64,000 nucleotides of DNA from SABI01 sp028532915 (GTDB taxonomy: Bacteria; Spirochaetota; Spirochaetia; Sphaerochaetales; Sphaerochaetaceae): assembly GCA_963677225.1 (NCBI GenBank), contig OY781923.1:1860001-1924000 (forward strand), given 5' to 3'. The notes beneath the pieces are model-generated. The model saw only the letters and a program-made list of their open reading frames with translations. It was not told the DNA's origin and did not search any database. A program made the position numbers and the translations under genes. Positions 26,175 to 33,552 of the stretch are shown here, in pieces (within the stretch, counting starts at the first letter, position 1; every line of letters begins with the position of its first letter).

Positions 26175-26897
26175 CTGAATTCATATGCTCAGACAGGATT
26201 CCTTTCGATCTGGAATCAACGACTACTCACAAAGGCCTTTTTTCTTTTGCTGGCAACATTTTCGCTCGCAGCAGCTTTTACTGCGACAGGGAAGCTTTTA
26301 CCCTCAAGTTGGGGTGTGGGTACCAGCCTCATGTGGATACTCCCTCCCCTCTTTGTATCTCTTCTTCTGCTCATTTACCGGATTACAGAAAAAGATGAGA
26401 GAATAGAGCAGATCATATCCCTTCCGAGCAGAGAAGAATTCAACCGCCTGACAATCGACATCTCATCGCATCAGGAATTTCTGAGATTGAAGGAATTCTT
26501 TCATCATACCCATCATATCTACGATCATGTCACACGTGTTTCCTATCTCTCATATTTCGTCTCGAAACTCTTCTCTCTCGATTATGTCTCGAGCGCAAGA
26601 GGTGGATTGCTTCATGATTTCTTTCTTTATGACTGGAGAGAACGGAAGGCAACGGACGACAGGAAAGCTTCTCACGGAGAACAGCATCCGTTCATCGCAC
26701 TGGCAAACGCGAAACGTTACTTCGATCTGAATGCGAAAGAAGAAGACATCATCGTCAAACACATGTTCCCGAAAACTCTTCTCGCCCCATCCTATGCCGA
26801 GAGTGTCATCGTTTCACTGATGGATAAAGTATCGACTTTATGGGAATACCTGACTCATTTCATGAAGAAAGGGAGAGCTTTCTTCTCAGAATCCTGA
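26175..26897 (+). CDS. Membrane-anchored HD-domain phosphohydrolase, probable non-ATG start
   Basis: 240 residues if read from CTG at 26175. The N-terminal part (QTGFLSIWNQRLLTKAFFLL) continues into two membrane helices, then an HD domain with YDHVTRVSYLSYFVS, GGLLHDFFLYDW (HD pair), HGEQHPFIALANAKRYF and a late Asp in SLMDKVST. HD proteins hydrolyse phosphate esters of nucleotides or similar compounds. No ATG, GTG or TTG lies in frame near the Shine-Dalgarno AGGAG (26163-26167); CTG sits seven bases from it. The nearby ATG at 26185 is out of frame, and the first in-frame TTG (26247) would cut the first helix. The 3' end overlaps the convergent next gene by 12 bp. Confidence 0.7.
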   Translation: MNSYAQTGFLSIWNQRLLTKAFFLLLATFSLAAAFTATGKLLPSSWGVGTSLMWILPPLFVSLLLLIYRITEKDERIEQIISLPSREEFNRLTIDISSHQEFLRLKEFFHHTHHIYDHVTRVSYLSYFVSKLFSLDYVSSARGGLLHDFFLYDWRERKATDDRKASHGEQHPFIALANAKRYFDLNAKEEDIIVKHMFPKTLLAPSYAESVIVSLMDKVSTLWEYLTHFMKKGRAFFSES

Positions 26898-27833
26898 CAC
26901 CTCATACCCTCCGGAACTTCCCTTCACTGAAAACAAGGTGTCACCGTCTCTGTTTTTAAGGCTGAGGCTGATAATACTTGTGATACTCTCGGTGATGGCA
27001 CGTTCCATGTTCCCTTTCACAGGAGACTGGAGAATTCCCGAAGAGGAACATACGGCATCAACATCCAGAATCAGATTCTTCCGCTTGAGTGTAATAGCCA
27101 CCCGTTCCTTGTCCACTTCGAATCTGGAGACTTTCGAGCGGTTATAGGTAGCGAATCTGTAAAGATCGTTATCAGTCATAAGAAAGCAGATCAGACCGTT
27201 GAAACCTCTTTTCTTCGTTACAGGGATAGTGGCATATGAAAGGAGAAAAGAAAAATCGCTATCTCCTGCTGTATTCGTATGAAGCCAGACCCATGAAGAA
27301 GGGAACGAAGTACCCCAATCCTTTTCTATATAGCCCGTCCCGTCATCGAATAAGCTCTTTTTCCCGCCGATGGACAAAGATCCTAAGACCTGATGACGCA
27401 TCGAGACGATACCATGGTTGCATTCCATTTTCGGCAGATATGCGAACGGGCCCATGATGGAAGGATTCAAAAGTGATTTCGGTAACAATGCATGCCCGAT
27501 AAAAGAGAGATCACCCGTTATGGTCTTTCCGTCCTGACTGATATCGAGATGCAGATGGTCACTGGAGAAAGAACTGTTTGCTATTTGAATATGGAAATCC
27601 TTTCGTGAATATGAGAATTGATCGAGAGGAAACGTGAAATAGAGCGTCTTTTGCATATCTGTTGAAATTATCTGAATGAATGCATGCGGTGATTCTTCGG
27701 AAAGGGAGACTCCCGGGATCACCGCGGTGACATGATTTCCGTTTGAACTCACCATCTTGAAATACCAGCCCTCGAAATAGTTCTTTCTGTTCAGATTGCC
27801 CTGAAACCTCTCGCTATGAAATATGTCTCTCAT
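26886..27833 (-). CDS. Tocopherol-cyclase-like protein
   Basis: 315 residues from an ATG with AAGGA seven bases upstream. The family motifs are NYFEGWYFKMVSS near the N-terminus, MGPFAYLPKMECNHGIVSM in the middle, and GYIEKDWGTSFPSSWVWLHT. These define the bacterial group related to plant tocopherol cyclase (VTE1), mostly lipocalin-like beta proteins of unknown substrate. No tocopherol pathway is visible here. There is no signal peptide. It is convergent with the HD gene and overlaps it by 12 bp. Confidence 0.8.
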   Translation of the reverse strand: MRDIFHSERFQGNLNRKNYFEGWYFKMVSSNGNHVTAVIPGVSLSEESPHAFIQIISTDMQKTLYFTFPLDQFSYSRKDFHIQIANSSFSSDHLHLDISQDGKTITGDLSFIGHALLPKSLLNPSIMGPFAYLPKMECNHGIVSMRHQVLGSLSIGGKKSLFDDGTGYIEKDWGTSFPSSWVWLHTNTAGDSDFSFLLSYATIPVTKKRGFNGLICFLMTDNDLYRFATYNRSKVSRFEVDKERVAITLKRKNLILDVDAVCSSSGILQSPVKGNMERAITESITSIISLSLKNRDGDTLFSVKGSSGGYEVSGF

Positions 27834-27955
27834 GGTGAATCCTTTTTGATTTCCAGTATACCATATCCTCACCCATCACAATGATCTTCTCGATATCAGG
27901 TTTTAGGAAGTCTTTTCACATGTAATCATGATTTCAGAAATAATCTCATATTTGA

Positions 27956-27996
27956 TTGACGAAAAAAATATTACCCGTTATTGTTAGGTACCTAAC
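27956..27996 (+). promoter_or_regulatory. MATE gene promoter with palindromic operator
   Basis: TTGACG (27956-27961) and TATTGT (27979-27984) are 17 bp apart. The perfect 14-bp palindrome GTTAGGTACCTAAC (27983-27996) overlaps the end of the -10 and the start site. The form is typical of MarR-type operators (inference); no marR gene is in the window. Confidence 0.7.
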
Positions 27997-28077
27997 TTAT
28001 TTATTCAAGACTACAGTATCTTCGGTGTATATATGCCCCCCCGTGGATGATTTCAAAACAGGAGGCCTGACAAAAAA

Positions 28078-29445
28078 ATGGCAGCAACCGCTAACCGAAA
28101 TGACAAATCTTTCATGGGAACCGAACCTATCGGTTCCCTGCTGATCAAACTCTCCGTTCCGGCAATGATCGGAATGATCGTCAATGCTCTTTACAATTTC
28201 GTTGATACCATCTTCGTCGGGCAGGGCGTAGGGCCTCTGGCAATCGCCGGACTGAGCATAGCGTTTCCGCTTCAGATGCTCATCGGAGCCTTCGCTCAGA
28301 CATTCGGTATCGGATCGGCATCTATCATCTCAAGGAGACTGGGAGAGAAGAATGAGCCGGCCGCCGCATGTGCTGCAGGGAATGCCATAACAGCCACAGT
28401 GATAGTCTCTTTGATTTTCATGGCCGTCGGTCTCAGTTTCACCGAGCAGATCCTTTCCTTTTTCGGAGCTACAGAGGAGATATTGCCGTATGCGATGGAT
28501 TATGTGGAGATCATTCTGCTCGGAGCAATGTTCCTCTCGTTGTCGATGACGAGCAACGGTATCATCCGGGCCGAGGGACAGGCAAAAGTAGCGATGACGG
28601 TCATGCTCATCGGCACAGGATTGAATCTTGTGTTCGATCCGGTGTTCATTTTCGTATTCGACCTCGGTATCAGGGGAGCCGCGATAGCTACGGTACTGAG
28701 TCAGTTTCTCGCATTCCTTTTCGTGGTACGCTTCTTCAGAAAAAACCGCAGTACACTCCCTCTTCAGAGAAATTCCTTCATTCCCAAGAGAAAAGTCCTC
28801 TCGGAGATAGTGAGTCTCGGAATTCCTGCATTTGTCCGTCAATCGGGCACGAGTCTCATGGTCCTGCTTACCAACAACCTGCTTAAGGTGTACGCAGGAG
28901 GATTGGCGATCGCGAGTTTTGGAATGATCAACAAACTTCTGATGTTTGTTCTGATGCCTCTTTTCGGCATAGTCCAGGGCTTCCAGCCTATAGCCGGCTA
29001 TAATTACGGAGCGAGAAAACTCGACCGGGTAAAACAGGTTCTCAAAACGAGTATGGGATTCGCCACGATCTTGGCCACAGCAGCGTGGATCGTCATCCAG
29101 CTGTTCCCGAAACAGATCCTCTCGGTCTTCTCAGGCGATTCCTCTCTGCTTTCTATAGCTACTCCGGCTCTGCGCATCTCGATGCTCGCCATCCCTCTTG
29201 TAGGAATTCAGGCTATCGGGTCGACTTTGTTCCAATCGATCGGGAAACGTGTTCCTTCCATCTTTCTCAGCCTTACCAGGCAGTTCATCTTTCTCATTCC
29301 GATTCTTCTCTTTCTCCCCAATATCCTGGGGATAAACGGTGTGTGGATAGCATTTCCCCTTGCCGATGCACTTTCGACACTCGTCACCTTCATCTGGGTA
29401 ATGCTCGAAGTGAGAAATCTCAACAGAATAAGTCAACCTTACTGA
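28078..29445 (+). CDS. MATE-family efflux transporter
   Basis: 455 residues with twelve predicted membrane helices. It opens MGTEPIGSLLIKLSVPAMIG, then VDTIFVGQGVGPLAIAGLSI and NGIIRAEGQAKVAMTVMLIG, all conserved in MATE exporters. GIVQGFQPIAGYNYGARKLD is the second-half signature. It would export drugs or cationic compounds with Na+ or H+. AGGAGG lies about 12 bases before the ATG. A 14-bp palindrome over the promoter suggests inducible repression. The 3' end overlaps the convergent NUDIX gene by 26 bp. Confidence 0.95.
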   Translation: MAATANRNDKSFMGTEPIGSLLIKLSVPAMIGMIVNALYNFVDTIFVGQGVGPLAIAGLSIAFPLQMLIGAFAQTFGIGSASIISRRLGEKNEPAAACAAGNAITATVIVSLIFMAVGLSFTEQILSFFGATEEILPYAMDYVEIILLGAMFLSLSMTSNGIIRAEGQAKVAMTVMLIGTGLNLVFDPVFIFVFDLGIRGAAIATVLSQFLAFLFVVRFFRKNRSTLPLQRNSFIPKRKVLSEIVSLGIPAFVRQSGTSLMVLLTNNLLKVYAGGLAIASFGMINKLLMFVLMPLFGIVQGFQPIAGYNYGARKLDRVKQVLKTSMGFATILATAAWIVIQLFPKQILSVFSGDSSLLSIATPALRISMLAIPLVGIQAIGSTLFQSIGKRVPSIFLSLTRQFIFLIPILLFLPNILGINGVWIAFPLADALSTLVTFIWVMLEVRNLNRISQPY

Positions 29446-29878
29446 ATTCGGTAAAGGCCCGTCGAGATAGAGAACGAACCTCTTTTGTCACCCTCTCATC
29501 TTTCTCGAGTTCCTCGAGTGTGAACCATTTGAAGGCGGTCAGCTCATCTTCATTGATCGTGACTTGATCTTTATCTTCTGCAGATGCGATATAGTAGAAA
29601 CCGACATGATCGTGATCTCCGACGTTATGGACATTCACATAAAATGGAGTGGCGAGATGCTTCATGACCGCACCGTATGCAGGGAGTTGCGGAACATTGA
29701 GAAGCTTAACGTTCAAAGCTGTCTCTTCCTGAATCTCGCGAAGGACAGCATCATCAGGAGTCTCATCCTTTTCGATATGTCCGCCGGGAGGCAGCCAGAG
29801 TCTCAGTTTCCTGTGGTAGATCAGCAAAAGTTCATCATTGCAGAAAATGAAGGCTCCAACTGTCAGATCTGTTTTCAT
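29420..29878 (-). CDS. NUDIX hydrolase
   Basis: 152 residues from an ATG with AAGGAG eight bases upstream; an earlier in-frame ATG is not supported. The NUDIX box is GGHIEKDETPDDAVLREIQE followed by ETAL: G-x5-E-x7-R-E-I-x-E-E is intact, while the usual final glycine is alanine. The family hydrolyses nucleoside diphosphates linked to another group, often as house-cleaning; the substrate is unknown. It is convergent with, and overlaps, the MATE gene. Confidence 0.92.
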   Translation of the reverse strand: MKTDLTVGAFIFCNDELLLIYHRKLRLWLPPGGHIEKDETPDDAVLREIQEETALNVKLLNVPQLPAYGAVMKHLATPFYVNVHNVGDHDHVGFYYIASAEDKDQVTINEDELTAFKWFTLEELEKDERVTKEVRSLSRRAFTEFSKVDLFC

Positions 29879-30144
29879 TTGATAACTCCTTGATATCAGA
29901 TGGTTCAATTAAATGAGAAAACAGGATAAAAAGTCCACCCGCCCCATATCAGAAAATAAATTTAATATTTTTCATAATACTATTTAACAAGAAATATCTC
30001 ATCCGTTCTCATGAAAACCTGAAATATTCAGATTAATATTTTTTATATACTAAAGATAGCGATAAAGTAACAAATATTCTTTTTCTGTACAAAAGATATT
30101 CTGCCGTGTAGAATAGGCTTATCATCTTATAAGGAGAGTATCAG

Positions 30145-31431
30145 ATGGAAAAGTTATTTAAACTTTCTCAGCACAACACGAATTCCCGTACCGAGATCAT
30201 TGCCGGAATAACTACATTTCTGACAATGGCTTACATTCTGATCGTCAACCCGATCATTCTGGCTGATCCGAAAGTCGGTATGGATTTCGGTGCCGTGTTC
30301 ACTGCAACGGCTCTATCTGCAGCGATTGCAACTCTGGTGATGGCATTCTTCGCCAATCTTCCGTTTGCTCTTGCTCCGGGAATGGGTCTTAACGCTTTTT
30401 TTGCCTACACAGTGGTCGTCACTTTGGGCTATTCATGGCAGCAGGCTCTGGCAGCAGTCTTCATTGAAGGTATCATCTTCATCATCCTCACAGCCTTCAA
30501 TATCCGCGAGGCGATCGTCAATTCGATTCCCACGAATATGAAAAAGGCCATCAGTGTAGGTATCGGATTGTTCATCGCCTTCATCGGTCTACAGAATGCG
30601 AATATTGTCATAGGTGGTGCCACACTCGTAGAATTGGGAGATATCACTCAGGGGCCTGCACTTGTAGCCCTTCTCGGGCTGATCATCACAAGTGTGCTTG
30701 TAGCCTTCAAAGTGCGCGGAGCTCTTCTGATAGGGATCATCGCCACGACTATAGTGGGGATCCCCTTCGGAGTGACCACCTGGTCGGGAGGATCCTTCCT
30801 TCCTCCTTCTCTCAAGCCGACGTTCTTCAAATTCTCTTTCGAGAATCTTTTCTCCGTTGACATGATCGTGATCGTGTTCACCTTCCTCTTTGTCGATATG
30901 TTCGACACTGTAGGGACTCTGATCGGCTGTGCGACAAAAGCTGACATTCTCAACGATGACGGTTCGATTCCAAAATGTAAAGAGGCTCTATTTGCCGACG
31001 CTATCGGAACCACAGTAGGAGCGATGCTCGGAACTTCAACAGTCACGACCTATGTAGAATCTTCTGCAGGAGTCACAGAAGGCGGACGTACCGGTCTTAC
31101 GAGTCTGACAGTAGCTGTACTGTTTCTCGTATCGCTGTTCCTCTCACCTCTTTTCCTTTCCATCCCGAGTGCAGCAACCTCTCCGGCATTGATCCTTGTC
31201 GGATTGTTCATGATCTCACCTGTGAAAGATATAGACTTCGATGAAGCTACAGAAGCCATTCCGGCATTTTTGACCATATTGTTCATGGTTACCACATATT
31301 CCATCGCAAACGGAATCATGTACGGTGCTCTGGCATGGATCCTTCTGAAGATCTTCACCAACAAGATCAAAGAGATCAGCCCGACGATGATCGTCATCGC
31401 AGTGCTTCTCGTACTCAAAATAGTTCTCTGA
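30145..31431 (+). CDS. NCS2/AzgA-type purine permease
   Basis: 428 residues with about twelve to fourteen helices. Family motifs are RTEIIAGITTFLTMAYILIV near the start, FALAPGMGLNAFFAYTVV, and MFDTVGTLIGCATKAD plus GTSTVTTYVESSAGVTEGGR in the core. This AzgA-like group imports hypoxanthine, guanine or adenine with protons. AAGGAG precedes the ATG. I looked for a purine riboswitch in the 235-bp leader and found none, only a small hairpin TATTCT-N7-AGAATA near 30089-30108. Confidence 0.93.
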   Translation: MEKLFKLSQHNTNSRTEIIAGITTFLTMAYILIVNPIILADPKVGMDFGAVFTATALSAAIATLVMAFFANLPFALAPGMGLNAFFAYTVVVTLGYSWQQALAAVFIEGIIFIILTAFNIREAIVNSIPTNMKKAISVGIGLFIAFIGLQNANIVIGGATLVELGDITQGPALVALLGLIITSVLVAFKVRGALLIGIIATTIVGIPFGVTTWSGGSFLPPSLKPTFFKFSFENLFSVDMIVIVFTFLFVDMFDTVGTLIGCATKADILNDDGSIPKCKEALFADAIGTTVGAMLGTSTVTTYVESSAGVTEGGRTGLTSLTVAVLFLVSLFLSPLFLSIPSAATSPALILVGLFMISPVKDIDFDEATEAIPAFLTILFMVTTYSIANGIMYGALAWILLKIFTNKIKEISPTMIVIAVLLVLKIVL

Positions 31432-31457
31432 TACACATCAAAGATCGTCATTGCAGC

Positions 31458-31485
31458 GGCAGGGATTTCATTCCCTGCCCTTTTT
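31458..31485 (+). terminator. Terminator of the purine permease gene
   Basis: GGCAGGGA pairs with TCCCTGCC around a 6-nt loop and is followed by C and five T. Confidence 0.9.
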
Positions 31486-31678
31486 ATATACTTGTTGTCT
31501 TATATCTCTTTTTACCGTATTTTGTAATCAGATAATTGGTTTGGTCATTGTAACGGACAATGAAAGGACATGTATGTGAGCTGCAGTCAGAATACTGTTG
31601 CTGATAATCATCATTATTTTCCCTGCTTCTGTGATAGCAGCAGGAGGAAGTAGGGATTATAAAGACAATGAGGTGAAT

Positions 31679-32569
31679 ATGAACAAGAATTTCGAAGAGC
31701 TCTATCCCTTTAAGACTATAGATGATTCACTTAAGAACTCACTGGAAGCTTCCGAGGCATATGTGATACTGCAGAAAGGGACAGAAAGACCTTTCACAGG
31801 AGAGTATACAGACAACGAAGAAGAAGGAACCTACTACTGCCGTCAGTGCGGCTCTCCACTGTATGTGAGCGAAGACAAATTCCATTCGGGGTGCGGATGG
31901 CCTTCGTTCGATGATGAGATTCCCGGGGCTGTAATACGGCATCCCGATGCTGACGGAATGAGAACGGAGATCGTGTGTGCGACCTGTGATGCCCATCTTG
32001 GACATGTATTTCTCAATGAGGGATTCACCGACAAGAATACCCGTCACTGCGTCAACTCGGTCAGCATGACATTCGAACAGGGACCTCCGAAAGCGACTGC
32101 CGTGTATGCCGGAGGATGTTTCTGGGGAGTCGAATATCTGATGGAGTCTCTTGAAGGGGTGTATGACGTTGTAAGCGGGTACAGCGGAGGGTTAACCGAA
32201 GATCCGACCTATCAGCAGGTTCTGACGCATACGACAGGTCATCTTGAATCGGTGAGAGTGACCTACAATCCGCTTATCATCTCATATGAGCAGCTCACAA
32301 AATATTTTCTGGAAATACATGACCCGACCCAGACTGACGGGCAGGGACCTGATATCGGAAATCAGTATCTGTCGGCTATCTTCTATTCTTGCCGGGCCGA
32401 ATACGACACGATCATACGTCTTCTGTCGATTCTCGAATCGAAAGGATATGATATCGCGACACAGATTCTGCCGAGAGCTCCGTTTTATGAAGCGGAAGAG
32501 TATCATCAGAACTATTACGACAATAAAGGTTCAATACCTTACTGCCATTCCTATACGAAGAGGTTTTGA
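31679..32569 (+). CDS. msrAB: Peptide methionine sulfoxide reductase MsrB-MsrA fusion
   Basis: 296 residues from ATG 31679 (GAGGTG just upstream). The MsrB domain comes first, with zinc pairs YYCRQCG and CATCDAHLGH and resolving/catalytic RHCVNSVS; MsrA follows with catalytic YAGGCFWGVEYLMESLEG and GSIPYCHSYTKRF. It reduces both epimers of methionine sulfoxide. Upstream in frame, codons for a typical signal peptide run from 31580 (AAVRILLLIIIIFPASVIAA), but the only ATG ahead of it (31574, with AAAGGA upstream) is followed at once by TGA. Either a nonsense change removed secretion, or TTG 31598 or CTG 31595 is used. The cellular location is therefore undecided. Confidence 0.93.
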   Translation: MNKNFEELYPFKTIDDSLKNSLEASEAYVILQKGTERPFTGEYTDNEEEGTYYCRQCGSPLYVSEDKFHSGCGWPSFDDEIPGAVIRHPDADGMRTEIVCATCDAHLGHVFLNEGFTDKNTRHCVNSVSMTFEQGPPKATAVYAGGCFWGVEYLMESLEGVYDVVSGYSGGLTEDPTYQQVLTHTTGHLESVRVTYNPLIISYEQLTKYFLEIHDPTQTDGQGPDIGNQYLSAIFYSCRAEYDTIIRLLSILESKGYDIATQILPRAPFYEAEEYHQNYYDNKGSIPYCHSYTKRF

Positions 32570-32575
32570 ATCTCA

Positions 32576-32606
32576 AGGCTATGCAGTTGTGACTTCTGCA
32601 TAGCCT
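32576..32606. terminator. Bidirectional hairpin between msrBA and the convergent unknown gene
   Basis: AGGCTATGCAG pairs perfectly with CTGCATAGCCT (11 bp, 9-nt loop). There is no T-run on either strand, so its role in termination is inferred from its place between two convergent genes. Confidence 0.55.
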
Positions 32607-32612
32607 CAACGG

Positions 32613-33422
32613 TCATTCAACCCAGTTGGTATATTCTCCAAGGGCGACATCGGCACTGATGATCGCACTGCATACGATGTAGGAGCCTTTGACGATCGGC
32701 TCACTCACCATCGAATCGCTGTAAACGAGATCAAGGTGTCCGAACTCGCATTTCACTGTTGCAACATTGAAATGAGTTCCCTCTTTCATCCCCTCAACTC
32801 TCTTTACATCAAGCACAGAAGAAGCAAGGAGCATCACATCGGTACTTTTTGTCTCGATTCTCTGTTCTTCGGGGATCTCGGGATCGTTGGCGAGCATGAA
32901 ATTCAGCGGGAGGATTCTCTGATTGGTGATGAGTACCGGCCAGGGGGATTCAACATCCTCTTTGGAGAAGCTCTCCTCGAACTTCGCACGTGTCTCGTAC
33001 GATTCGATAAGAAGCGGAAAAGCTGCCACCTGCATTTCTACGGTTGTCCCCTGCTCAAGTTCCGGCAGCACCGCCGCGTTCATCATATGGGCAACACAGA
33101 CAGCATCCTGATCTTTGTTAGTCAGGGCGACTATGGCTGACAGAACATCAGTATCTTCGCTTGAGGCATTGAAAAATGGCACTGTATTCCAGATACACTC
33201 ACCTTTGTAATGAGTATCTGTACCAAGTATTTTAACCTCGTCCCCCTCTCTGATAGCTCTGAAAATGAACTGAAGATGATTATCGAGCTCTTTTACCATG
33301 TACATGGCGCCATGAGCATGCCTCCATCTTGCATCGTTGTAGAGATCCAGCATCGTCTGTGAATCGAGCTGATCATCCTGTACAAGATGTTCCAGCGCGA
33401 AATTTCTTATAAATATCGGCAT
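32613..33422 (-). CDS. Conserved-looking hypothetical protein, family not recognised
   Basis: 269 residues, soluble, mildly acidic, no signal or membrane helix. AGGAG stands six bases before the ATG and codon use matches its neighbours, so it is a real gene. The C-terminal third (GTHFNVATVKCEFGHLDLVY and KGSYIVCSAIISADVALGEY) reads as alternating beta strands, possibly a small barrel. The first part contains YNDARWRHAHGAMYMVKELD. I do not recognise the family and assign no function. It is transcribed alone, towards msrBA. Confidence 0.8.
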   Translation of the reverse strand: MPIFIRNFALEHLVQDDQLDSQTMLDLYNDARWRHAHGAMYMVKELDNHLQFIFRAIREGDEVKILGTDTHYKGECIWNTVPFFNASSEDTDVLSAIVALTNKDQDAVCVAHMMNAAVLPELEQGTTVEMQVAAFPLLIESYETRAKFEESFSKEDVESPWPVLITNQRILPLNFMLANDPEIPEEQRIETKSTDVMLLASSVLDVKRVEGMKEGTHFNVATVKCEFGHLDLVYSDSMVSEPIVKGSYIVCSAIISADVALGEYTNWVE

Positions 33423-33496
33423 ATTGCACTCCTAAAGGCCAAAGTGTAACAGACTACTGAACTAAAAGATAGAGACTGAGAACGAAGACATAAAGA

Positions 33497-33530
33497 GAGG
33501 ATGGTGAATCCCGGCGGGATTACCATCCTC
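33497..33530 (-). terminator. Strong hairpin after the LruC-like lipoprotein gene
   Basis: GAGGATGGT pairs with ACCATCCTC, and the inner AATCCC pairs with GGGATT, with a 2-4-nt loop and one bulge. On the minus strand it is followed by TCTTTATG, a weak T-tract. Confidence 0.6.
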
Positions 33531-33552
33531 CAATTAAGTATCTTTCTGTCAC

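Noticed and set aside
28330..28842. 170-codon open frame opposite the MATE gene
   Set aside because: Charged low-quality translation antisense to conserved membrane helices; no start signals.
29909..30144. Possible purine riboswitch before the AzgA-like permease
   Set aside because: No three-way-junction consensus; only a short hairpin near 30089-30108.
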